Assembly (NCBI RefSeq): GCF_035998295.1
Contig: NZ_DASYHS010000279.1
Coordinates: 17,035-81,034 of the forward strand
Source of the DNA: DASYHS01 sp035998295
Lineage (GTDB): Bacteria > Pseudomonadota > Alphaproteobacteria > Azospirillales > Azospirillaceae
Length of the DNA stretch: 64,000 nt
Direction of reading: 5' to 3'
The position numbers were made by a program, and so were the translations under genes. Of this stretch, positions 36,575 to 44,084 are shown piece after piece (within the stretch, counting starts at the first letter, position 1; each line of letters begins with the position of its first letter). The notes below the pieces were generated by a model. The model did no database searches, had not been told where the DNA came from, and worked only from the letters and a program-made list of their open reading frames with translations.

Positions 36575-38328
36575 GCCCGCAGCTCCTCCAGCGGCTTGAC
36601 GCCCATCACTTCGAGGCCCGACGCGATGACCAGCGCCACGGCCTTCACGAGGGCCAGGCGCGCGCGCGTCAGCTCGGGCTCGCCCTCGACCAGGAAGCGC
36701 ATCGACGCGTCGTCGCGGCCGCGGTTCCACAGCGCGTGGAAGGCCGCCGCGAGGTCCTGGAGGTAGAAGGCGATCCGGTGCGGCTCGTGCGCCTCGGCCG
36801 CGCCCTCGACGACCCGGGGCCAGTTCGCCATCGCGCGGACCAGCGCCAGCTCGTCCGGCTCGGCCAGGCGGTCGAGCGGCGCGCCGGCCAGCCCCGGCCC
36901 GGTGAGGTCGGCGGCCGGATCGGCCTCGGCCGCGTTGCGCAGCACCGAGCAGCAGCGCGCATGCGCGTACTGGACGTAGAAGACGGGGTTGTCCTTGGAC
37001 TGCTCCGTCACTTTGGCGTAGTCGAACTCCAGCGTCTGGTCGCTGCGCCGGGTCAGCATGATGAAGCGGATCACGTCGCGCCCGACCGCGTCGACGACGT
37101 CGCGCAGGGTGACGAAGGTGCCGGCCCGCTTCGACATCTTCACGGGCTGGCCCTTGTCCATGAGGTGGACGAGCTGGCACAGCAGCACGTCGAGCGCGCC
37201 CTCGCGTGCCGTGACCGCCTGGGTCGCGGCCACCATCCGCTTGACGTAGCCGCCATGGTCGGCGCCCAGCACGTCGACCAGCAGCGGCGTGCCGCGGCGG
37301 AACTTGTCGTAGTGATAGGCGATGTCGTTGGCGAAATAGGTCCAGGACCCGTCCGACTTCTTGAGCGGCCGGTCGACGTCGTCGCCGAACTCGCTCGATC
37401 GGAACAGCGTCTGCGGGCGCGGTTCCCACTCCTCGGGCTTCTTGCCCTTGGGCGGCTCCAGCACGCCGACATAGACCAGCCCCTGCCGCTCCAGCGCGTC
37501 GAGCGCGGCCTCGACCGCCCCCGACGCGACCAGCGCGCGTTCCGAGGAGAAGACCTGCTCGCCGACGCCCAGCGCCTTCAGGTCGCCGCGGATGCCGGCC
37601 ATGATCTCGTCGATGGCGAAGTCGCGCACCGCCGGGAACCATTCCTCCTCGGGAACGCCCACCCATTTCCGGCCGTCGCGCCGGGCCAGCGCCTCGCCGA
37701 CGTCCTTCAGGTACTCGCCCGGATACATTCCCGGCGGGATCTCGCCGACGTCCTCGCCCAGCGCCTCGCGGTAGCGCAGATGGGCCGAGCGGGCCAGGGT
37801 CTGCACCTGCGCGCCGGCGTCGTTGATGTAGTATTCGCGCGTGACCGCGTAGCCCGCCTTCTCCAGCAGGTTGGCCAGCACGTCGCCGACCACGGCACCC
37901 CGGGCATGGGCGGCGTGCAGCGGCCCGGTGGGGTTGGCCGACACGTATTCGACGTTGACCCCCCGCCCGGCGCCGACCGTGCTCGCCCCGTAGGCGGTGC
38001 CCGCGGCCAGGATGTCGCCGACGCGCGCGCGCCAGTAGGCGTCCGTCAGCCGCAGGTTCACGAAGCCGGGCCCCGCGATCTCGACCGAGGCGACGTGCGG
38101 GTGCTCCTTCAGGCGCGCGGCCAGCAGCTCGGCGATGTCGCGCGGCTTGCGCCCGGCCTGCTTGGCGAGCACGAGGGCCGCGTTGGTGGACAGGTCGCCG
38201 TGCGCGGCCTCGCGCGGGGGCTCGACGGTCACCTTCGCCGCGTCCAGGCCTCGCGGAAGGGCCCCGGATTCGGCGAGGTCGCCGAGGATGGCGCTGAGGT
38301 CTTGGGCGAAGGCGTTGAACAGGTTCAT
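36571..38328 (-). CDS. argS: Arginyl-tRNA synthetase
   Basis: Class I synthetase for Arg, 585 residues. The HIGH-region motif is VSANPTGPLHAAHARGAVVGD (about 118-138) and the KMSKS-like motif is QPVKMSKRAGTFVTL. The N-terminus MNLFNAFAQDLSAIL matches the family, so ATG 38328 is preferred; ATG 38343 five codons upstream is possible. The C-terminal anticodon-binding helical domain ends VMGVKPLEELRA. It is first in the minus-strand block and divergent from erpA. Confidence 0.97.
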   Translation of the reverse strand: MNLFNAFAQDLSAILGDLAESGALPRGLDAAKVTVEPPREAAHGDLSTNAALVLAKQAGRKPRDIAELLAARLKEHPHVASVEIAGPGFVNLRLTDAYWRARVGDILAAGTAYGASTVGAGRGVNVEYVSANPTGPLHAAHARGAVVGDVLANLLEKAGYAVTREYYINDAGAQVQTLARSAHLRYREALGEDVGEIPPGMYPGEYLKDVGEALARRDGRKWVGVPEEEWFPAVRDFAIDEIMAGIRGDLKALGVGEQVFSSERALVASGAVEAALDALERQGLVYVGVLEPPKGKKPEEWEPRPQTLFRSSEFGDDVDRPLKKSDGSWTYFANDIAYHYDKFRRGTPLLVDVLGADHGGYVKRMVAATQAVTAREGALDVLLCQLVHLMDKGQPVKMSKRAGTFVTLRDVVDAVGRDVIRFIMLTRRSDQTLEFDYAKVTEQSKDNPVFYVQYAHARCCSVLRNAAEADPAADLTGPGLAGAPLDRLAEPDELALVRAMANWPRVVEGAAEAHEPHRIAFYLQDLAAAFHALWNRGRDDASMRFLVEGEPELTRARLALVKAVALVIASGLEVMGVKPLEELRA

Positions 38329-38536
38329 TCGATCGTCGTCCATGTCGTACGGCCGGCGTCGCACGCTCGTGTCGCACGGCCGGCGGTCGCGCGGCTAGAT
38401 GCGCCGATTCGCGTCCGAGCGCAAGCCCCGACGCCCGGCCTCGCTGCAACCTGCAACGCAACCCTTTGACCGGGCCGGAGGGTGAGCCTACATATGGGAG
38501 AGCGACAGTTCCATTTTTGTGATCGAGGAGCCGGAC

Positions 38537-38914
38537 ATGGCGGATACGGCGATGGCGGGGGGCACGGCCCCGAACCCCACTCCGGGACGCGTCCTTTCCC
38601 TGAGCGAGAGCGCCGCGCGGCGGGTCGCGGCACTCCGGCGGATGGAGGGGGACGAGACGCTGATGCTGCGCATCTCGGTGTCCGGCGGCGGCTGCTCCGG
38701 CTTCCAGTACGGCTTCAGCTTCGACAACCTGCGCAACGACGACGACTACGTGTTCGAGCGCGACGGCGTCCAGGTCGTGGTCGACGACGTCTCCCTCGAC
38801 CTGCTGGCCGGGGCCGAGATCGACTTCGTCGAGGACCTGATGGGCGCCGCCTTCCAGATCCGCAACCCCAACGCCAGCTCGTCCTGCGGCTGCGGTTCCA
38901 GCTTCGCCGTTTGA
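38537..38914 (+). CDS. erpA: Iron-sulfur cluster insertion protein ErpA
   Basis: A-type Fe-S carrier of 125 residues. The three conserved cysteines are present: Cys in VSGGGCSGFQYGF and the pair in SSSCGCGSSFAV at the C-terminus. LSLSESAARRVAALRRMEG opens the fold. ATG 38537 (MADTAMAGG) follows GAGGAGCCGGAC, so the upstream GTG is not needed. A strong intrinsic terminator lies 28 bp after the stop. Confidence 0.93.
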   Translation: MADTAMAGGTAPNPTPGRVLSLSESAARRVAALRRMEGDETLMLRISVSGGGCSGFQYGFSFDNLRNDDDYVFERDGVQVVVDDVSLDLLAGAEIDFVEDLMGAAFQIRNPNASSSCGCGSSFAV

Positions 38915-38942
38915 TCCCGCCCGCACGCTGATCTATCAAGGA

Positions 38943-38966
38943 GGGCCCGCGCCGCGGGCCCTTTTT
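38943..38966 (+). terminator. Intrinsic terminator after erpA
   Basis: GGGCCCGCG-C-CGCGGGCCC (38943-38961) is directly followed by TTTTT (38962-38966). The next gene, xth, begins 18 bp later, so xth likely has its own promoter or relies on read-through. Confidence 0.88.
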
Positions 38967-38983
38967 CATTGCCGGACCGCCCG

Positions 38984-39769
38984 ATGACCAGAATCGCCAC
39001 CTGGAACGTGAACTCCGTCAAGGCGCGCCTCGCCAACGTGACCGGGTGGATAGCCGAGACGCGGCCCGAGATCGTCCTGCTCCAGGAGATCAAGTGCGAG
39101 ACGGACGCCTTCCCGAGGGCGGCGTTCGAGGAGCTCGGCTACCACGCCGCCGTCGTCGGGCAGAAGAGCTACAACGGCGTGGCGCTGCTCTCGACCCTCC
39201 CGGTCTCCGACGTCCTCGACCGGCTGCCCGGCGAGCCGGAGGACCCGCAGGCCCGCTACGTCGAGGCGACCGTCGGCGGCCTGCGCGTCGCCTCGCTCTA
39301 CCTGCCCAACGGCAATCCCGTCGGCACCGAGAAATACCCCTACAAGCTGCGCTGGATGGACCGCCTGCACGAGCGCGCCCGCGCCCTGCTGGCCGAGGAG
39401 GTCCCCTTCGTCCTGGGCGGCGACTACAACGTGATCCCCGCGCCGGAAGACGTGTACGACCCGGTCGGCTGGACGGAGGACGCGCTGTTCCGCCTGGACA
39501 CGCGCCGGCAGTTCCGCAAGCTCCTCAATCTCGGCCTGACCGAGGCGTTCCGCGCCCTGCACCCGCAGGAGCGGCACGCCTACACGTTCTGGGACTACCA
39601 GGCCGGGGCGTGGCCGCGCGACAACGGGCTGCGCATCGACCATTTCCTGCTGTCGCCCGGCGCCGCCGACCGGCTCGTCTCCTGCACGATCGACCGCGGC
39701 CCGCGTGGCCGGGAGAAGGCGTCCGACCACACCCCCGTCATCGTCGAGCTGGCCGACCCGGTATCTTAA
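38984..39769 (+). CDS. xth: Exodeoxyribonuclease III
   Basis: A 261-residue AP endonuclease/3'-exonuclease of base-excision repair. The EEP-fold motifs are ATWNVNSVKARL, VLLQEIKCE (metal-binding Glu), LYLPNGNPVGTEKY, GGDYNVIPAPEDV, GLRIDHFLLSP and the C-terminal SDHTPVIVEL (catalytic Asp-His). ATG 38984 is used instead of an upstream in-frame TTG that lies at the end of the terminator. Its stop overlaps the convergent DUF1330 stop (TTAA shared). Confidence 0.95.
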   Translation: MTRIATWNVNSVKARLANVTGWIAETRPEIVLLQEIKCETDAFPRAAFEELGYHAAVVGQKSYNGVALLSTLPVSDVLDRLPGEPEDPQARYVEATVGGLRVASLYLPNGNPVGTEKYPYKLRWMDRLHERARALLAEEVPFVLGGDYNVIPAPEDVYDPVGWTEDALFRLDTRRQFRKLLNLGLTEAFRALHPQERHAYTFWDYQAGAWPRDNGLRIDHFLLSPGAADRLVSCTIDRGPRGREKASDHTPVIVELADPVS

Positions 39770-40074
39770 CCTCCGGGCTGCGGGCCGTCGTAGCCCTCGA
39801 CGATCGCCAGGTCCACGACCGCCTTGCCCTGCCTGAGGGCCATCGCCTCCGCGTATTCGGGCGACCGGTAGCAGTCGAGCGCCGCGGCGTAGCTCGGGAA
39901 CTCGATGACGACCACGCGCGGGCGCGCGCTGCCTTCCGGGTTCTCGCAGGCACCGCCGCGCGCCAGGAAGCGCGCGCCGTATTTGGCGAAGGCCTTCGCG
40001 TTCGCCGCGACATAGGCCTTGTACCCCTCCGGATCGCTCACCTCGCCGAACGCGACCCAATACCCCTTGGCCAT
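39766..40074 (-). CDS. DUF1330 domain-containing protein
   Basis: A 102-residue dimeric alpha/beta-barrel (ferredoxin-like) DUF1330 protein: MAKGYWVAFGEVSDPEGYKAYVAANAKAFAKYGARFLARGG, then PRVVVIEFPSYAAALDCYRSPEYAEAMALRQG. GGGAGG precedes the ATG. The biochemical function of the family is unknown. It is convergent with xth. Confidence 0.9.
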   Translation of the reverse strand: MAKGYWVAFGEVSDPEGYKAYVAANAKAFAKYGARFLARGGACENPEGSARPRVVVIEFPSYAAALDCYRSPEYAEAMALRQGKAVVDLAIVEGYDGPQPGG

Positions 40075-40203
40075 GAGCGGGCCTCCCACGATGTTTCCCG
40101 CCCACCATACGAAAGCGGCAGGCGCGATGCGAGCGCCGCCGTTGCAGTGTACCGCGTCCCGGGTCACTATCCGTCTCCCTGCGAATACGGATCGGACGCG
40201 ACG

Positions 40204-40788
40204 ATGGGCCCGCGCGAGGTGGAGCGCGAAGAGCGCGACAAACGGCAGGAGCACGCCCGCCGCGAGGTGGTGGCCATGCTGGGCGCGCTGGAGGCCCACG
40301 CCCATCAGGCGGTCGAACTGACCCAGGCGGCGCTGCGCGACCCGCGGCCCGGCAACCTCGCCTTCTGGCGGGCGTTCCGGGCCAAGATCGACGATTTCCG
40401 CGCCCTCGTCAGCCTGATCAACCTGCGCCTGCCGGGCCTGGAGGGCGCGCGGGCCGATGCCCTGGGGCAGGAGTTCCGGCGCCTGGACGCGGCGATGCTG
40501 ACGCTCTACGTCCGCACGGCCGGCGTCCATTTCCGCGCGATGCTCGACCGCGCGGTCCTGCCGCTGGTGGCGCACGACGTCCTGCGCCCGGAACTGGCGC
40601 TTCTGGACGAGGCGCTGGCGCGGCTGGCTGGCGGCGAGGAGGCGAGCCCGCGCCTGGCCGCCTCGGCGACCGCCGCCCGCGCCGACCTGGAGGAGGTGCT
40701 GCGCCGCGTCCCGGCCCTGCCCGACTTCGACGAGCCCGATGCTCCCGCCGACCCGCCGCGGCTCGCGGCCCGCGACGGGCTTCAGTAG
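40204..40788 (+). CDS. Hypothetical helical protein
   Basis: A 194-residue protein predicted almost entirely alpha-helical, rich in Arg, Ala, Leu and Glu: a charged N-terminus (GPREVEREERDKRQEHARREV), LVSLINLRLPGLEGARADALGQEFRRLD, and a Pro/Asp-rich end. It has no signal peptide, membrane segment or recognised motif. Leu/Ala heptad-like spacing suggests a helical bundle. The in-frame upstream reading is antisense to the DUF1330 gene, so ATG 40204 is taken. The stop codon lies in the first of three direct repeats. Confidence 0.65.
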   Translation: MGPREVEREERDKRQEHARREVVAMLGALEAHAHQAVELTQAALRDPRPGNLAFWRAFRAKIDDFRALVSLINLRLPGLEGARADALGQEFRRLDAAMLTLYVRTAGVHFRAMLDRAVLPLVAHDVLRPELALLDEALARLAGGEEASPRLAASATAARADLEEVLRRVPALPDFDEPDAPADPPRLAARDGLQ

Positions 40789-40812
40789 GCGGGCTTCAGT
40801 AGGCTTCAGTAG
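40777..40812. repeat. Three tandem copies of an 11-bp unit at convergent gene ends
   Basis: GGCTTCAGTAG occurs at 40778-40788, 40792-40802 and 40802-40812. The first copy contains the stop of the upstream plus-strand gene, and the third contains the reverse-strand stop of the VOC gene. It is likely a slippage duplication. Confidence 0.75.
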
Positions 40813-41219
40813 TTCGGCCACAGCCCCGGCGTCGCCAGCTCGATCACGTGCCCGTCGGGGTCGTGGAAATAGAGGCTGGTGCCGCCCGCCGACCAGTTGA
40901 CCTCGCTGTAGACGGGCACGCCCTGCTCGCCGAGATGGGCGCGCCAGGCGTCGAGCTCGGCGCCGGGGATCTTGAACGCCATGTGCAGCCTTCCGCTGCC
41001 GTGGTGCCCGGGGACGATCCCGCCCCTGGCGGGGATGTCCTCCTCGGTGGTGCCGTTCTGGAAGATCAGCAGCACGCCGTTGCCGCGGGCGTCGAACGCG
41101 GTGAGCCTGGGCCCCATGACCATCGCCTCCAGGCCGAGGACGCGGGCGTAGAACGCCGTCGCCCTGTCCATGTCGGCGACGTAGAGCGCGGTCTCCAGGA
41201 TGCCGTCGATTCGCGGCAC
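40806..41219 (-). CDS. VOC-family (glyoxalase/dioxygenase fold) protein
   Basis: A 137-residue vicinal-oxygen-chelate protein with two betaalphabetabetabeta units: ETALYVADMDRATAFYARVLGLEA, then GRLHMAFKIPGAELDAWRAHLGEQGVPVYSE, and YFHDPDGHVIELATPG. Metal-ligand positions look kept (His in RLHMAF, Glu in HVIELA), so it may be an active lyase, dioxygenase or resistance protein. Substrate unknown. GTG start behind AGGAGGGGACC. Confidence 0.88.
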   Translation of the reverse strand: MPRIDGILETALYVADMDRATAFYARVLGLEAMVMGPRLTAFDARGNGVLLIFQNGTTEEDIPARGGIVPGHHGSGRLHMAFKIPGAELDAWRAHLGEQGVPVYSEVNWSAGGTSLYFHDPDGHVIELATPGLWPNY

Positions 41220-41338
41220 GGTCCCCTCCTGTCTTTGCTCGGCCGATATCCGTCCTCAGGCGCAACCCATCCCCCGGCCGAAGGTTTCGTTCCCGGCGGG
41301 AGGTTGCGTCCCGCCGACCGACACCTTAGACAGAGCAC

Positions 41339-42103
41339 ATGTGCGAACTCCTGGGAATGAGCGCCAACACCCCGACGGACATCTGCTTCAGCTTCGCCGG
41401 GCTGATGCGCCGCGGCGGCGGCACGGGCCCGCACCGCGACGGCTGGGGCATCGCCTTCTACGACGGCCGCGGCTGCAGGGCCTTCCACGACCCCTGCCCG
41501 TCCGTCCAGTCCGAGATCGCGCATTTCATCCGCGGCTACTCGATCAAGAGCCGGGTCGTCGTGTGCCACATCCGCAAGGCGAATCGCGGGCGGATCTCGC
41601 TGGAGAACACCCATCCCTTCACGCGCGAGCTGTGGGGCCGCAACTGGACCTTCGCCCATAACGGCCAGCTCCGCGGCATCAAGCGGCGCCCGCTCGACTA
41701 CTACCGGCCGGTCGGCACCACCGACAGCGAGCACGCCTTCTGCTGGATCCTGGACCGGCTGCGCGCCCGCTGGCACGACGCGCCCACGATGCCGGCGCTC
41801 GCGCGCGAGATCCGCGCGCTGGCCGCCGACCTCGCGGAACTGGGCGTGTTCAACATGCTGCTGACCGAGGGCCGTGCCCTGTTCTGCCACTGCGGCACGA
41901 AGCTGGCCTGGATCACGCGCCGCAGCCCCTTCGGCCCGGCGACCCTGGTGGACGAGGACCTGACCGTCGACTTCGCGCAGGAGACCACCCCCCACGACGT
42001 CGTGACCGTCGTCGCGACCCACCCCCTGACCGCGAACGAGACCTGGACCGTGATGGACCGGAACAGCTTCGTCGCGTTCCGCGACGGCGAGCCGGTCGGC
42101 TGA
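41339..42103 (+). CDS. Class II glutamine amidotransferase (YafJ-like)
   Basis: A 254-residue Ntn-hydrolase. The N-terminal Cys2 (MCELLGMSANTPTD) becomes the nucleophile after Met removal. Family segments are RDGWGIAFYDGRGCRAFHD, CHIRKANRGRISLENTHPF, WTFAHNGQLRG and TDSEHAFCWILDRL. It releases ammonia from glutamine for an unknown acceptor. The protein is close to E. coli YafJ in length and motifs. tRNA-Ser follows 68 bp later. Confidence 0.92.
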   Translation: MCELLGMSANTPTDICFSFAGLMRRGGGTGPHRDGWGIAFYDGRGCRAFHDPCPSVQSEIAHFIRGYSIKSRVVVCHIRKANRGRISLENTHPFTRELWGRNWTFAHNGQLRGIKRRPLDYYRPVGTTDSEHAFCWILDRLRARWHDAPTMPALAREIRALAADLAELGVFNMLLTEGRALFCHCGTKLAWITRRSPFGPATLVDEDLTVDFAQETTPHDVVTVVATHPLTANETWTVMDRNSFVAFRDGEPVG

Positions 42104-42171
42104 GCATCGCCATCCCCCTTGGCTGCTAGCCGCGGCCGATGCTACACAACCCCGTGCGATACGCCGAAGCC

Positions 42172-42261
42172 GGATGGGTGGCCGAGTGGTTTAAGGCAGC
42201 GGTCTTGAAAACCGCCGTGGGTGCAAGCCCACCGTGGGTTCGAATCCCACCCCATCCGCCA
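42172..42261 (+). tRNA. tRNA-Ser (anticodon UGA)
   Basis: A 90-nt class II tRNA with a long variable arm and encoded CCA. The acceptor stem is GGATGGG/CCCATCC with discriminator G. The anticodon arm is CGGTC-TTGAAAA-CCG with TGA as anticodon, the variable arm is around GTGGGTGCAAGCCCAC, and the T-loop is GGTTCGAATCC. It is the left border of a low-GC accessory island, a usual integration target. Confidence 0.96.
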
Positions 42262-42583
42262 TTTCACTGCCGCATACCATTAACAGCGCAGACATTCACT
42301 CGCCAAGCACGGGCGTTCGCCGCGATCTCCCTATGAGCTAGCTCGATTGCTGCTAGACGGGTTTCCTCAGGGTCCACCTCAGCAATCCCGCTGTCGCTCC
42401 CCTCCAGCGTCTCCTTTCTCCTCATTCTCTGGTAAGTGGCCGGAAAATCATTTTCTCACTAGTACGTTGGAGCATGGTTCTGTATGTAAAGCCCAGGTAA
42501 TGCCTCTGACGAGCCCTCACTCCTCGCCATTCGCGTTTACGCGGGCCTCACACTTAAGAAGGCCTCTCCCCGGATTAAGGATC
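42262..42583. other. Non-coding left flank of the island
   Basis: About 320 bp of AT-richer sequence between tRNA-Ser and the three-gene system. An in-frame open reading upstream of the first gene (from 42347) has no protein-like composition. No integrase, insertion sequence or second copy of the tRNA 3' end was seen. It may hold the promoter of the three-gene operon. Confidence 0.5.
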
Positions 42584-43594
42584 GTGACCAGCCTCGCCAT
42601 TCGCCTGAAGGAGCTGGATGAAGACCAGCTGGAGGAGTTCATTGAGCTCTTTGCCGACTGCATCGGTGCCGGGTATCTCGCGGTCCACAGGATGGGTCAG
42701 GCCAATGATAAGGGCCGCGACGTTGTAGGCTTCTTGACACCGGCCAAGCATGAGGGGCCTTGGCACCTTTACCAGTGTAAGCGGAAAACCAAAGGCAGCG
42801 CTCTCGGGGCCCCGGAAGCGCTCGTCGAACTCGGCAAGCTGTTTTATCACTACATTGAAGGGGCCTACCTGACGCTGCCGACCAAGTACGTCTTCGTTGC
42901 CCCACGCAACGTCACGGGCCCTTTACGCGACCTGATCCTCAACCCGTCCACCCTTAAGGCAAGGCTTTTGGCGGATTGGGATACCTACTGCCTGACGGGT
43001 ATCACCGGGCGCGGCAACGGCAAAACCCCGCTGACGCCGCAGATCAGGGCCGCCATTGAGGCCTACGATTTCGGTCAGGTCGATTACCTTCCGGCTACCG
43101 GAATCGTGAAGCATTCCGCGGCGGGGCCAGCACTCACCCGCGTTCTCAAGGTGGTGCCCGGCGACGCTCCAGTTGGGGTCGCACCATCAACTCTACAGGC
43201 GGAGGAGATCGAGTACCTCGACCAACTCAGACAGGTGTACGGTGCTGCCCGTGGTACTTCCTTCGTAACTGTCGAAGCAGTCCTGGCGGATAAGGAGTAT
43301 GGGCCCGACCTCAGCGACCAACGGACCCGGTTCTTCGAGGCCGCCGTTTTCAAGCGGTTCCATCGGGATAACACCGATGCCAATGCGCTCGAAGCCTTTC
43401 AGCAGGATGTTTACCTTGGGGTAGTAGGCGTCCATCGTCGCAGGCACCCAACAGGGTTTGACCGCCTCTGCGCCGTGATGGACCATGCCTCGGTGATGGC
43501 CGCCGCCATCGGGGGCAAGCTCGCGCGGGTGCCTGTGCGTCAGGGCATGTGCCATCACCTCGCGAATGAGGGGACCATGAAGTGGACACCATGA
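42584..43594 (+). CDS. ABC-3C-type effector: Mrr-like nuclease with C-terminal adaptor domain
   Basis: A 336-residue protein. The N-terminal part (about 1-150) looks like a PD-(D/E)xK restriction endonuclease of the Mrr type: MGQANDKGRDVVGF supplies the Asp (about 46) and WHLYQCKRKTKG supplies the QxK motif (Gln64, Lys66). The C-terminal 120 residues (YLDQLRQVYGAARG ... RTRFFEAAVFKRFHRDNT ... FQQDVYLGVV) resemble the helical C-terminal domain of effectors in ABC-three-component systems. GTG 42584 is chosen; the 79 upstream codons are not protein-like. The stop overlaps the next start (ATGA). Codon use is more AT-tolerant than in core genes, consistent with transfer. Confidence 0.72.
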   Translation: MTSLAIRLKELDEDQLEEFIELFADCIGAGYLAVHRMGQANDKGRDVVGFLTPAKHEGPWHLYQCKRKTKGSALGAPEALVELGKLFYHYIEGAYLTLPTKYVFVAPRNVTGPLRDLILNPSTLKARLLADWDTYCLTGITGRGNGKTPLTPQIRAAIEAYDFGQVDYLPATGIVKHSAAGPALTRVLKVVPGDAPVGVAPSTLQAEEIEYLDQLRQVYGAARGTSFVTVEAVLADKEYGPDLSDQRTRFFEAAVFKRFHRDNTDANALEAFQQDVYLGVVGVHRRRHPTGFDRLCAVMDHASVMAAAIGGKLARVPVRQGMCHHLANEGTMKWTP

Positions 43595-44076
43595 GGTTCG
43601 ACGAGTTCGGCCACCTCTACAACTCGCCCTTGGAGACGGGCATCCGGGCGGTGATCATCCTAGAGCACCTGCGTCCGGTAAAGGCGGACCTTGCCGAGAT
43701 GATTCTGTTCGACCACGTTGTGGTCCATACGGGCGATCACGGCGGCCCGCGGAGCCTTCACACCGCTCTTCCGGATCGAAAGGGAGAGCTTCTCGTCCGG
43801 CGTCGTCTGATAGAGGAAAGTCTGCGGCTGATGCAGCAATGCCACTTAGTGGCCGAGGCTCACGATGAGTATGGGATCTCCTACCACGCCACCGATGAGG
43901 CCGCAGCCTACATTGAGCTACTTGAGACGCCGTACTCGGAGCACCTAAAGCGCTGCTCGGCCTGGATCCGGGACGAGGTGAGGCAATACACGAAGGCTGG
44001 CTTCGGAGAGCGGCTACGAGACCAGATCGGCGACTGGGCCGAGGCGTTCGGTGTGGCCGATAGATCCGCACGGTAA
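43591..44076 (+). CDS. ABC-3C-type middle component
   Basis: A 161-residue small helical protein: MRFDEFGHLYNSPLETGIRAVIILEHL, MILFDHVVVHTGDHGGPRSLHTALPDRKGELLVRRRLIEESLRLM. This pattern matches the small middle-component proteins encoded between effector and ATPase in predicted ABC-3C systems. It is winged-helix-like and may link the ATPase to the nuclease. Coupled to the nuclease gene by ATGA and separated from the ATPase gene by 8 bp. Recognition of the subtype is from memory of the family pattern. Confidence 0.66.
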   Translation: MRFDEFGHLYNSPLETGIRAVIILEHLRPVKADLAEMILFDHVVVHTGDHGGPRSLHTALPDRKGELLVRRRLIEESLRLMQQCHLVAEAHDEYGISYHATDEAAAYIELLETPYSEHLKRCSAWIRDEVRQYTKAGFGERLRDQIGDWAEAFGVADRSAR

Positions 44077-44084
44077 GCCTGATT

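Noticed and set aside
35576..38926. 1116-codon minus-strand open frame over argS and the SPOR gene
   Set aside because: The N-terminal 780 codons are a shadow of argS; the SPOR protein begins at 36574 with an ATGA overlap.
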